A stretch of 64,000 bases of DNA from Taxawa tesnikishii (nom. ined.) (Eukaryota > Ascomycota > Dothideomycetes > Dothideales). The translations under genes and the position numbers were made by a program. The notes below the pieces were generated by a model. The model was not told the origin of the DNA, did no database searches, and saw only the letters and a program-made list of their open reading frames with translations. Numbering within the stretch: the first letter of the stretch is position 1; every line of letters starts with the position of its first letter. Location of the stretch: positions 372,001 through 436,000 of the forward strand of contig JAPDRO010000009.1 of the NCBI GenBank assembly GCA_030247885.1, read 5' to 3'. Positions 1 to 10,734 of this stretch are shown here, piece by piece.

Positions 1-16
1 CTCACACATAATGCAG

Positions 17-1029
17 GCCACGATGTGATTGCCCAGGCCCAATCCGGGACTGGCAAGACCGCCACCTTTTCCATCTCCGTCCTTCAGAAAATCGACCCAT
101 CCCTCAAGGCTTGCCAGGCCCTCATTCTCGCACCAACCCGTGAGTTGGCTCAGCAGATCCAGAAGGTCGTTGTTGCCATCGGTGACTTCATGAACATTGA
201 GTGCCACGCTTGCATTGGTGGTACCAACGTTCGTGAGGACATGAAGGCTCTTCAGGAGGGTCCCCAGGTCGTTGTCGGTACTCCCGGCCGTGTCCAGGAC
301 ATGATCCAGCGCCGTGTTCTGAAGACTGACTCCATGAAAATGTTCGTCTTGGACGAGGCCGATGAGATGCTGTCTCGTGGTTTCACCGAGCAAATCTACG
401 ACATCTTCCAGCTCCTTCCTCAGTCTACTCAGGTCGTCCTGCTGTCTGCTACCATGCCCCAGGATGTCCTTGAGGTTACCACCAAGTTCATGCGCGACCC
501 CGTCCGTATCCTGGTGAAGAAGCAGGAACTCACCCTGGAAGGTATCAAGCAGTTCTACATCGCCGTCGAGAAGGAAGAGTGGAAGCTCGACACCCTGTCC
601 GATCTCTACGAGACTGTCACCATCACCCAGGCTGTCATCTTCTGCAACACCCGCCGCAAGGTCGACTGGCTCACTGATAAGCTGACTGCCCGTGACTTCA
701 CTGTCTCCGCCATGCACGGTGATATGGAGCAGGCCCAGCGTGATGTTATCATGAAGGAGTTCCGCTCTGGTTCTTCCCGTGTCCTGATCGCCACCGATCT
801 TCTGGCTCGTGGTATCGACGTTCAGCAGGTTTCCCTGGTCATCAACTACGACTTGCCCGCCAACCGTGAGAACTACATTCACCGTATCGGTCGTGGTGGT
901 CGTTTCGGTCGTAAGGGTGTTGCCATCAACTTCGTCACTGCTGACGATGTCCGCATGATGCGTGAGATCGAGCAGTTCTACAGCACCCAGATCGAGGAGA
1001 TGCCCATGAACGTTGCTGATCTTATCTAA
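17..1029 (+). CDS. TIF1: eIF4A, DEAD-box translation initiation helicase (5' end outside window)
   Basis: ATP-dependent RNA helicase of the eIF4F cap-binding complex. It unwinds mRNA 5' leaders in the cytoplasm. The exon starts after an intron end ('tgcag' at 12-16), and the split Gly codon restores the conserved [15 protein letters not shown] entry, so only N-terminal residues are lost upstream. Helicase motifs run in order: Walker A (SGTGKT), [16 protein letters not shown] (VLDEADEM), SAT, ARGID and [13 protein letters not shown]. The frame is clean to the TAA at 1027-1029. Codon use is strongly C-ending at third positions, as expected for a highly expressed gene. The product cannot be mistaken; only its first exon or exons are missing. 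Confidence 0.97.
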
Positions 1030-1796
1030 ACGAATCTTCTGGGAGGACGAGCAGGTAGATCAACGAGTTCGGCAAGGCTTGGAGTGTTGTTGATACCCCA
1101 AGTTGTCAGCGGCGAGCGACTTGATTCCAGGGATATTTCTCGTGTCGTGGAACGCGTCTGCTGAGACGCCATGGACACTTTTACATTCGCATTTCGGCGT
1201 TTGTGCATGCCGTGTCAAAAATGCTTTTCAGTTTCCTTAGAGTAGGACGGGCTGATCTGGGTTCTTCCTTTAATGCAATCAAAATGCTCCATCTTCATTC
1301 CTATGTATCGCCTTTAGGTTCATGTGCATGTATGGTCAGTCCGCTTTACCACAAGATAAGATCGTAGCCACAACAGTTTTGGAGTTCGTTTACATGTAAG
1401 TTCAGTGCCTGTTTGCTTCAGCTGCTGCTACGATCCTGTACATGTACCAGCGTTACCTTAAGCAAGGAGACGAAGGTGCGGTCTTGAGAAGTCTCTGTAG
1501 CAATCACTGTTTGTGAGAAGACCTACGTCGAGCTAGAGACGTACCTTCCGCTTTGGGAAGCTTGCTCCTTCCCTAATCCCGACTGAACACCGGCCCTCCT
1601 TGAACCGACCGACTCCTTTCTTCGTCTCTCTTCCCCCATCATGCATTCGCTCCACTGCCCTGGTCGTCTTGAAGTGTTTTTGCACTGAATCTTGTGTTAC
1701 ATTCCATCCTTGCGACCCCATTACTTATTTCATGCATCGATTTCCAGAACCTTAAGCACCCCATCCTGCCCGGATAGATCTATAGAGCTCTTCATC
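1030..1796. other. Intergenic: eIF4A 3' flank and promoter of the coiled-coil gene
   Basis: No conserved reading frame was recognised. The first ~350 bases probably hold the eIF4A 3'UTR. Pyrimidine-rich sequence at about 1555-1740 lies just upstream of the next gene's start and resembles a fungal core promoter or leader. Confidence 0.5.
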
Positions 1797-3891
1797 ATGG
1801 TGTCAAGGCCCAAAGACTTGGAGGCCCTTCTCTGGGCGTATCAGCTCAAGCGGGAGCACAACTACCTTCTCGAACGAACCACCGCTCTTGAAGCAAGTTC
1901 CAAATCCCAGGATGAGCGCCTCAAGACGGCCGAAGCTGTCGCAGCTAGGATGAAGTCCGCCGACCTGAAACAAATCGCCGTTGATCTGGCGAGTATCCGA
2001 CAAGATGATGGCGATTTCGAGAGGCGACTACAGAAGATTGAAGAAACGGAGCAGAACAGAGCGCGTGTGGAGGAGCCCAAACTTGCAGCTTTGGCGGAGA
2101 AAGTCAAGGAACTCGAGGCGGAGAAAAGAAGTACAGACGACGAAAAGAGGAACGCCTTCAACAAGGAAAAGACCCTGCTGAAGAGAATTGGGGACTTGGA
2201 GGCTGCCAAAGACAAAGATGCAAGAGTCCTCGAAGGGTTGGAGACAAGACTGGAGAACATCAGTGTTGGCACTCTCGAACAGCACGTTAGGCGACTTGAG
2301 AAGGCTATGAGAGACGAGATCGCCTCAACTGCTGGTCTCGAGAAGAGAATTGAAGCTCTGGAAGCTGCCAACGGTGAGCTGAGGAAGACTAATTTGATTC
2401 TTCGTGAAAAACTAGCTCTCCGAGTGGACGTGCCATCCAGCCGCGGAAGTGGTGGGCAACAGAGGGAGCCTGTTCTCGGTGTATTTATCCAGAACAGAGA
2501 CAAGGGCACCGATCAAGGAGACGAGATTCATGGAGCGGATCCCCAACCACCTCGTCTGTACGAAGCCGCGAGCACCATACCCCTGTAAGCACGTCTGAAC
2601 CTTTTACTAGAACGGCAGTCCGCTAACGGCTTTGCGGTTCTGATCGCCCTTCAACAGCAACCAGAGGGATCATCGACAGATCTCCCGCGAGGCCTTCAGC
2701 TCGCGGCAACCCCACTGTCCCCCAGCCAAGAAAGGTGTCAAGCAGCACCGACAGCCTGATCTTGCCCCTGACAAACTTGGAGAGCGCAGGATCAACAGGC
2801 AACTGCCTCAAGCGCAACCCCTTGAGGACATTGCACCCGGAGACATACTCGCTGCACCTGCTTCTTCACGGTGAGCTAGGTCTCACCTTGTTGACTTCAT
2901 GTGACTGACGGCTTCGAAGGAAACAACGTAGCGTCGTCGAAAAGCGGAAAGCAGACAATGTAACTGGTGATCCATCCGCAACACCAGCTCCCAAAAAGGC
3001 GCGCGGACCTCCACAGCGCTCGTGGAGACAGGCGGATAATGCTGAGAAGTATCAACCAGTCGACACTCGATTCACACTTCCTCGAGACGCCCAGGGTTCG
3101 ATTTTTCTGCCCGCTTCAGGGTGAGTCTTCCGGTGAATTGCCTACGGACAGCGACTGATACAAATGACAGTTCACTTGCTGGCGGAAGTTTGTTTAACGC
3201 TCCTACTCAGGTTGAATCGCAGCTTCGAAGGTCCGCTAGAGTGGCACTGAAAGGTGTGGAAAGCCAAGCGGACAACCTACTTCGTGCAGCAGAATCTCGG
3301 AGACCTTCAACATCCCATGTGGCTCTTGCGAGAAACAGCCCTCGCAAGCAGGCTCAGAATCCGGCTCGCAGTTATGCGAGGACTAAAGGAACAGCGCAGG
3401 CGACATCCGCGAAGCGTTCTGAGGAGTTGCAGGGGCTTCGCACACCTGCCTTGAAGGCAGGATTCAAGGTAATGTCTGATTCCATGGTTAGACCTTCGAC
3501 TGCACGGCCGTCAGCAAACAAAGCGTCATCAACCAGACCGTCTACTGCTCGACCAGCTACGAAGACTGGCAAGGAAACCTTGACGAAAGGGGCCACGCGG
3601 GCCATATTTCCAAACCTGGACCCTGTCCGACGTCCACTGGAGCAGGCCAAACCAACCGCGAATGCAGCCACGAAAGGCGCTGTAAGCACTTTGGCAGACA
3701 CGCCGGGCTTTAGGACTGCAGCGGACGCCGAGGTGACTCTCAAGATGCCACAGAAGCGTCCTGTGGAGCAAGAGCGCACGGACGGCCATGGAATTGGCAC
3801 GACAGGTGCGGCAGATCAGAATGAGCCGCCTGTACGTACAAGAAAGCGAAGGACCATTCCTCAACCTTCCCCGGGCTTGGACGAGCTCTGA
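1797..3891 (+). CDS. Coiled-coil protein of unknown function, four exons
   Basis: I do not recognise the family. Exons 1797-2584, 2658-2870, 2920-3120 and 3171-3891 join in frame to 640 residues. All three introns have GT..AG ends, and the first has a CTAAC branch site. Residues ~15-225 are heptad-like and rich in Glu, Lys and Leu, so a long coiled coil is likely. The remainder is basic, rich in Pro, Ser and Thr and probably disordered, with an RTRKRR cluster near the C-terminus that could be a nuclear signal. The start is the first ATG ahead of the coiled coil (MVSRPKDLEALLWAYQL). Length and layout would suit a chromatin, cytoskeletal or septum scaffold, but that is inference. Confidence 0.72.
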
Positions 3892-4013
3892 TTGACAAGC
3901 TTAGGGCACGTTGGCCGAGCCGTAGGCGTGATATTGTGGAGTTCTAAATCTTGCTATTGGTACCTCTGCTGTATGAAGGACGATATACACATGGGCCATG
4001 TACATTAGCGCTC

Positions 4014-4781
4014 TCATGTTTCAGCGAACTCATACGGGCCCTCGCGGTCCTTGACATCGACCTTGATGTAAGCCTCGTCGACCTCCTTGCCATCAATCTT
4101 CATGCCGGCCTCCATGACATCGCCCGTCTTGACCGGACCAACACCCTTGGGAGTGCCGGTGAGCACAATGTCACCAGGCTCCAGGGTCATGACCTTGCTG
4201 ATGTCGCTCAACTGCCTTGGGATGCGGAACAGCATGAGCTCGGTGTTGTCCTGCTGCTTGATCTCGCCGTTGACCTTGAGGTACAGCTCGATGTTGTGCG
4301 GGTCGGTGATCTTGTCCTTTGAAATTGGCCCCGCAATGGGCAGGAAGGTGTCGAAGCCCTTGGCTATGCTCCACGGCAATCCCTTCTTCTTGGCCTCCTC
4401 CTGCACGTTACGGCCAGTCATGTCGATGGCCAACAGGTAGCTCTCGATCGAGTCCAGCGCGCCCTGGACATCGTCGGGGTCGAGGTCACGCACGCGCTTG
4501 CCCATGACTAGAGCGAGCTCCACCTCGAAGTGCATGTTCACGCCTGAGGGACGCAGGACGGGGCCATCGCCGGGGAGGAGGATTGATGAGGGTGGCTTGA
4601 GGAAGAAGAAGGGCTGCTTCGGACGCTGGTTGTTGAGTTCCTTGACGTGGTCGGCATAGTTGCGCCCGATGCACATTACCTGGGGTTGAAGCCGTTAGTT
4701 GTCTTGATGTGGGGCAGGTAGGTGGATGGAGCGTGGTACCTTGCGGCAATTGCGGGCGATTGAGCTCAAGGAAGAAGACAT
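4014..4781 (-). CDS. Fumarylacetoacetate hydrolase family protein, FAHD1-type acylpyruvase / oxaloacetate decarboxylase
   Basis: Two exons on the minus strand: 4781-4740 (14 codons) and 4679-4014. They join to 235 residues, the usual FAHD1 length. Visible family motifs are GRNYADH near residue 18, the metal-binding acidic pair in FEVELALVMGKR, the Asp in AIDMTGR, and the C-terminal LTGTPKGVGP loop. FAHD1 enzymes are Mg-dependent and hydrolyse acylpyruvates or decarboxylate oxaloacetate, usually in mitochondria; the exact substrate here is unknown. The short Ser/Arg-containing first exon could act as a targeting segment. The gene is divergent from VPS53, with 454 bp between the two starts. Confidence 0.9.
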
Positions 4782-4796
4782 TGCGAGCTGGGACGA

Positions 4797-4905
4797 TTGG
4801 TCTGGAGAGGGGTCGCTGGTGTAGAGGAGCAGGAAAAGGAGCAGAAAAGGAAAAGGGAGAAGAAAAAGGATAAAGGAAGAGGGGGAGGGGGAGCGAGGGT
4901 TGTTG
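4797..4905 (-). promoter_or_regulatory. Pyrimidine-rich promoter tract of the FAHD1-type gene
   Basis: Read on the minus strand this is an almost continuous CT-rich block ending about 16 bp upstream of the FAHD1-type ATG at 4781. Such tracts are common core-promoter or leader elements of expressed filamentous-fungal genes. It lies in the 454-bp interval shared with the divergent VPS53 gene. Confidence 0.45.
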
Positions 4906-5235
4906 TGTGCCGAATGGTAGGTAATGGTTGGAGATGGTAACGCGCGGATCACAGTGTGGAGAGGGCGGCGGAGAACTGCGCTGCGCGGGTGAAGTGGCCG
5001 GCTTCGCTTCCATCTCCACCGTGTATGATTAAGCGAGTGGGAACGGAACAGCTGTATGCATACGCTTCAAAGTACTGTACTCGGCTTACGCAGAAACCGA
5101 AAACCTGGACGCGGTGACGAGTATCCGTGGCTTTGCTCTAGAAGACCGAGACTGTTGCCGGCTTCTGTTCTCATCGGGCGTGAGAGAAGCACAAGAACCA
5201 GAAGTACAAGTACAAGTACCAGAAGCAACGACAGC

Positions 5236-7924
5236 ATGTCGCACTCTGCAGGCATACAGTCGCAGGACCCCTTGGATGCAGGTACACGCGGATACAGACA
5301 ACTCATCACACAAGAGCAAAACATAGCTAAGTCCCGAGCAGTTGAGTATAATCCTCTTGACCACTTGAACCAACTCTTCTTCCACCCCTCCACTCTTTCT
5401 TCCGTGTCAAACGTCTCCTCCGGTCTTCAAAGATACCAAGATCAACTCGACCGCGACATCACATCTCTGGTCACCAAGCAGACCGAGTCCGACGCTGAAA
5501 GCGTACAACGAATACAAGATGCACAAGCAGAACTGGCAGGTCTATTCGCCAAGATCGAGGGTGTGCGTGAGAGAGCGCTGCGCACGGAACGGGCCATCAC
5601 AGAGATGACGGCGGACATCAAGCGTCTGGACGGCACAAAGCGCAACCTGACACTATCGATGACAGCTTTGAAGAGGCTGCAGATGCTGACGACGGCGTAT
5701 GATCAGCTCCGTGCCCTGAGCAAGACGAGGCAGTACCGCGACTGCGCGCAGCTGCTGCAGGCGGTGATTCAGCTGATGGCGCACTTCAAGAGTTACAGGA
5801 GCATCGACCAGATAGCAGCTCTGAGCAAAGGCGTAGCCGATCTCCAAAGGGAGCTTCTGGAGCAGGTATGTGAGGACTATGAGATTGCCTTCGCAAGCAA
5901 TGAGGTGCAGCAGAAGAGAGGCATGCTTGCCGAGGCCTGTCATGTCATGGATGCCCTCGGAGACCACGCGAGGACGAGGCTCATAAACTGGTACTGCAAC
6001 ACTCAGTTGAGGGAGTACAGGCAGGTCTTTCGTGGCAATGACGAGGCTGGTTCTCTGGACAATATTGGACGGAGATACTCTTGGTTCAATCGTATGCTCA
6101 AGACGTATGACGCTGAACATGCGGCCTTGTTCCCGCCGTATTGGCATGTCAATGAGATGCTTGCGAACGCTTTCTGCGAGGGTACAAGAGAGGACTACAA
6201 AGGCATTCTGCAACGGTCTATGCGCCGGACCGACGGTCAGCCTCCAGATGTCAACCTTCTACTCTCGTGCCTGCAAGAGACCTTGGAGTTTGAGCACAGC
6301 TTGGAGCGCCGGTTTTCCGGAGCATCAAGGACTTCAGTGGATACGGATGTCTCGTCAAGGGACGACAGGCCTCACAGCTTTAGCCAGGCCATTTCCGAGG
6401 CTTTCGAACCATATTTGAGTATATGGGTTGAATCGCAGGACAGGTGAGTGCCGAAAAGATTTACTTAGGATGAGCGAGTTTGCTGACCAGGATATCAACA
6501 GGCAACTGGCTTCGCTGATACCCAAATACCGCCAACAGCCCATACACAATCCAGATGAGGAATTTCATGCGCAGATGGTCATATCCTCGTCCACGGAACT
6601 TTTCCACTCGTACAGGATCACCTTCGCTCAATGCGCCAAGCTATCTACAGGCAGCAGACTTCTTGGACTCACGAAGACATTCGCCAAGTACCTTGATGTA
6701 TACTCACAGCAGGTGCTCTTCCATCTGCTCTCTGAACGCAGTGGGCCCCAAGGCCCGTCCATCGAGGATGCTGTCATCATTCTCAACACCGCAGACTATT
6801 GTTACCAGACGACAAACCAGCTCGAGGAAAGGATCAAGTCTCGAATCGACGAAGAGTTTCGGGAGCAAGTGGACCTCCAGTCGCAAGCAGACTCGTTCAT
6901 GGGCATTGCCTCAGCCGCCATCCGCACGCTTGTGCGCAAAGTCGAAACCGACTGCGAGGCTGCCTGGCGAGAAATGCGCAACGTGCCATGGAGCAAGATG
7001 GAAAGCGTAGGCGACCAAAGCAGCTACGTCTCCTCGCTGCTGCAACGAGTCAAAGACCGATCGTCAGAAATCCTGCCGCATCTGCACAAGCAGCAGTACG
7101 CGCGCGCCTTCTGCGACAACCTCGTCGACGCGCTCATAAATACCTACATTAACATCCTGGCCGTTTGCCGCCCGATCGCCGAACCCGGCGCCGAGCAGAT
7201 GCTCCTGGACTCCTACGTCCTCAAAAACGGCTTCGCCATCCTGTCCACTCTAACCGCCGAGCCCGGTACCGCGCCACCCGCCGCCTTCATCAAGCGCGTA
7301 AACCAAAGCTTCGCCAAACTCGACCCCCTTCTCAAAACCCTGCAAGTGCGGTCCTCACCTCCCGAAGGTCTGGTCCAGGCATACCTGATCCACATGCACG
7401 ACCGCAGCGAAGCAAACTTCCGCAAACTGCTCGAGCTCAAAGGCATCGGTCGTAAGCAGGACCAGGCGCCTTTGGTGGAGCTCTTCAATGCGCACAAGGC
7501 CAGCCCCGCGAACGTCGATCTGCAGGCGAGTAACCCGCTCATTGCGAACCTCACGCTCACGGCCCAAACGCCCGCGCAGAGCGCCCTCGGTGGACTGGCG
7601 GGGCTCAAGGACGGCGCGGCCGCGCACTCGACGCCCGCGCTCGGCGCCGGCGGAAGGTTCGATCCGGCCACTTTCGGCTCCGCGATCATGAACGCGGCCA
7701 GGGATGGTGTGGATCGGTTCGGCACGCCGGCGCTGGGAGGGACAGGGACTCCGGGTGCGAGCGCGACAAGCAGGGTCACGAGTCCGCCACCCGGCGGTGC
7801 GGATGGTGGTGGTTTGAACGAGAATCTGAAGAACATCGGAAAGTTCTTCAAGAGGGATGTCGGTGGATTCGGCGGTTTTGGGAGGAAGGATGGAGAGGGG
7901 AGGAGGAGTTTGGATAGGAAGTAG
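5236..7924 (+). CDS. VPS53: Vps53, GARP tethering complex subunit
   Basis: Subunit of the Golgi-associated retrograde protein complex, which tethers endosome-derived vesicles at the trans-Golgi. Exons 5236-6443 and 6502-7924 give 876 residues, typical for fungal Vps53. The N-terminal half carries the family signature: YNPLDHLNQLF, then a long coiled coil, the QYRDCAQLLQAVIQLMAHFKSY helix and the CEDYE segment. The C-terminal ~110 residues are Gly/Ala/Pro-rich and low complexity (TPALG repeats, GGFGGFGRKDGEG), probably disordered. The chosen ATG precedes MSHSAGIQSQDP; an upstream in-frame ATG at 5056 would add an unconserved Arg-rich stretch. No frame break was seen. Confidence 0.93.
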
Positions 7925-8204
7925 GGGGTCGGTGGCTCGGAGCTTGAGTGAGGAGGTGTTGTGTCGGATTAGTTTGCGTGGTCTGAGAACGAGAACAAAT
8001 GTTCCACGTGGTTACCTGGAAGCAGCGCACTACGACAATACAGCTTCACTGCGCGTTCAAGGACATCGAGAGAAATGCTCTCTCGCTGCACGATTCCAGT
8101 AAGAGAGACAAAAGTGCAGGGTACTCAGATGTGAAGCACGGGAACGTCGCCGAGCCGAGAAGCAGCCGCGAAGACGGTATAGCAATCAGCACTGGCAGAT
8201 TACG

Positions 8205-9917
8205 CTACAGCCTCCCCATCTGCAAAAGCCATTGCCTCGCTCCCACAATACTCAGCAACACAATCCACCTCTTCAATCCACCCGCCGCCGTTTCCCCACC
8301 CAGCGCCAGCACCAACCAAACCAACCCGGCCCGCTTCACCTTCCCTTCGCGATCAAAATTCGGCTTCTGCTCTGCCATCCTCTTGAACGTCTCAATCTTC
8401 CCCTTGTACGGCGGATACCTGATGTCCAACAACCTCTCGACCCAGCCAGGAGTGCTCGTCACCGCTCTCCGGTGCGTGAAGCAATCGAACGAGGCTTTGC
8501 CGCGGTAGCTGCCCTGACCGGACTCGCCTACGCCGCCGAATTCTAAAGTCGGGATCGAGGCGTGGTAGAAGCCATCGTTGACGCTGGCCCCACCCGAGCG
8601 CGTCCGGTCGAGGATTTTCTCCGTCTCGGCGCGTGTGCCGAAAGGGTACACGCCTAGGGGGTCTGATGCACTTGGTTTGCGATGCGGATGGCGGAGTCGA
8701 GATCATCGACGGCGAGGATAGGAATCAGGGGCCGAACGACTCTTCGGTGAGGAGGGAGTCTGAGGGATCGGTGACTTGGACGACGGTCGGCTCGAGATAT
8801 TTCGTCGAGGCGTCCATGGTGCCGCCGATGAGGATCTTGCCGTGGGTTTCGTCGAGCATCTTCTTCAGGCGCGACCACTGCTTCTCGTTGACGATGCGGC
8901 CGTAATCTTCGCTTTCCCGGACGCCGTTGGGGTAGAATTCCTTCAGCGCGATCTTGAATTGTTCCAGGAAGGTGGGCAGTACATCCTTGTCAATCAAGAT
9001 GTAGTTCTGGCTGACGCAGATTTGTCCTGCGTTCATGCCCTTCGCCCACAGCAATCGTCGCGCAGCGAGTCTGAGGTTAGCATGGCGAGTGACGATGGCT
9101 GGGTTTCGACCACCGAGCTCCAACGTTACGGGCGTGAGTGTTTCGGCCGCCTTCTTCGAGACGATGACACCGACGTTGGCACCGCCGGTGTAGAAGATCT
9201 TGTCCCATTTGCAGTCCAGTAGCGCGGAGCTTTCCGGAATGCCTCCCTGAACGCACTTGTACGCCCTGGTATCTAGCCGCTCCTCGATGATCTTCTGCAT
9301 GACGGCCGCCGCGTTAGGCGCATTCTCCGAGGGCTTGAGGATTGCGGTGCATCCTGCCGCTATGGCGCCTATAAACGGACCGAGAGACAGTTGGATGGGG
9401 AAGTTGTAGGCTCTGCGACACGATCAGATCCAACTCTTCCAGAGCGTAGAAGCCAATGCCAGTACGCGTCCCGTTGCGCATTGCACTTTTATGAAGCGGT
9501 GCTGTTGCACACAACCAAAGAATCTTCTACTAACCCAAGAACCAGCACAGCTCCCAACGGCTCCTTCCTAATCCTTGGTCTCGTGGCCAAATGAATGAAA
9601 TCGATGCCCGTTGGCTTCTCCTCTTTCGCCCATTTCTCCAAGTTCTTGCACACGTAAATGATATCGTTCAAACACCAGCCGATCTCGGTGAGGTACGTCT
9701 CATACTGCGGCTTCCCCAGATCGCGGGCGCACGCTTCCAGGATGTCTTTCTCGTGGTCCTTGATGCCCCAGTAGAGCTTACGCAGCTGCACCAGGCGGTA
9801 TTCGAGTGGGCGCGTGAGGTGCGAGGCAAAGGTTGAAACGACAGTGGAGTGGAGGGCGGAGATGGATTCGACGGGGGTGTGGGTGAAGGGTGGGAGGAGG
9901 CTGTCTTTGGACGCCAT
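8205..9917 (-). CDS. HFD1: Fatty aldehyde dehydrogenase (ALDH3 type) with hydrophobic C-terminal tail; two one-base frame breaks
   Basis: NAD-dependent oxidation of long-chain aldehydes to fatty acids, as for yeast Hfd1 and human ALDH3A2. Exon 1 is 9917-9535; exon 2 starts at 9412. Seen in order: RLVQLRKLYWGIKD, AYNFPIQLSLGP, TLELGGRNPAIV (catalytic Glu region), NAGQICVSQNY (catalytic Cys), and a hydrophobic tail around GLVWLVLALGG and RWIVLLSIVGA that probably anchors it to a membrane. The frame slips at the G run 8728-8731 (between EESFGP and LIPILAVDDL) and at 8657-8661 (between IANQVHQTP and LGVYPFG). One added base at each restores a 530-residue protein. Because other genes here show the same defect, I read these as assembly errors rather than a pseudogene. 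Confidence 0.88.
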
Positions 9918-9969
9918 CCTTGTACGATGTACGGATTCAAATCAAATGCACATCAAGTGGGGATGATCG

Positions 9970-10014
9970 GGTAGGGGTAGGGGTAGGGGTAGAGGTAGAG
10001 GTAGAGGTAGAGGG
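9970..10014. repeat. Hexamer repeat (GTAGGG/GTAGAG)n
   Basis: About seven tandem GTAGGG-to-GTAGAG units. On the ALDH coding strand they read as a CT-rich tract ~55 bp upstream of the ATG. G-runs spaced by TA could form a G-quadruplex. It resembles a telomere repeat only superficially. Confidence 0.85.
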
Positions 10015-10206
10015 TCTAAATATGGAGGGGCAGGAGCTCGAGCGATACGTATATATATACAAAGTACTTGAACAACCAAGTTGAGCTGATGCAACACAAG
10101 CGATGGAAGCATTACTATCATTGGCCGTTGAGCATGTGACAAAGTGTGATTGAGCCTCGGCATCGGCACCGGCATCGCCCAGAAGAGAAGGCGTGGGGCG
10201 GAAACT

Positions 10207-10236
10207 GCCATATACGGCCATATACGGCCATATAAC
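10207..10236. repeat. Three tandem copies of a 10-bp unit GCCATATACG
   Basis: Three head-to-tail 10-bp units, the third with a slight change. The internal CCATATACGG is one base from a CArG box (CC, six A/T, GG), the site class of MADS-box regulators. It lies ~290 bp upstream of the ALDH start. Regulatory function is inference. Confidence 0.7.
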
Positions 10237-10327
10237 GGGACCTGTTAGATCGAATTAACACCAACACTCCGGCGACATGGGCACTGACCATCTTGAGAGG
10301 CAAAGGCTTAAGCACACTCATGAAGTA

Positions 10328-10380
10328 TGGCAGTGGCAGTGGCAGTGGTAGTGGTAGTGGTAGTGGTAGTGGTAGTGGTC
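10328..10380. repeat. Hexamer repeat (GTGGCA/GTGGTA)n
   Basis: Eight or so tandem 6-bp units that change from GTGGCA to GTGGTA along the array. Intergenic. Confidence 0.85.
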
Positions 10381-10473
10381 GTAAACATCACACGATTGTG
10401 CAGATTCCATTAGTACAATCCCATATCCCTTGGGCACATTTTGTTGGGTATAAAGTGAGCGTGTGCCCGATCC

Positions 10474-10497
10474 CAGTCACAGTCACAGTCACAGTCC
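10474..10497. repeat. Short hexamer repeat (CAGTCA)n
   Basis: About four tandem CAGTCA units in the same spacer, just upstream of a C-rich stretch. Confidence 0.8.
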
Positions 10498-10734
10498 CAC
10501 CCCACCCCATTCCATCATGTGCACAATACACAGAAACCAGTCCCAACGCCCTGTGCAGCTCTTGCAAAACCCGGGCGAGTGTACCCCATCGCCGCAGCCT
10601 CGTAGCTGGTTTCCCTGTGTCCCATCGCTTGTGCATCCCAAAGAACCCATCAATGTCATAACTCATGTGCTCGTGCAACTTGCCCAACTCACCCTCCCCA
10701 CTTCCCCCATTACCTCCACATTCTTTGGGCTTTC

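Larger units (their letters stand above)
9918..10734. other. Intergenic: ALDH promoter side, rich in short tandem repeats
   Basis: No convincing gene. It separates the ALDH start from the wall-protein stop; both genes lie on the minus strand, so this is the ALDH promoter and the wall-protein 3' flank. It carries four distinct simple-repeat blocks, listed separately, and a TATATATA run near 10051. Confidence 0.6.

Noticed and set aside
8654-8731. ALDH as a true pseudogene
   Set aside because: Both breaks are single bases in G runs and catalytic residues are intact; the same defect hits essential genes in the window.
9966-10016. Telomere or interstitial telomeric repeat
   Set aside because: The unit is GTAGGG/GTAGAG, not TTAGGG, and genes continue on both sides.
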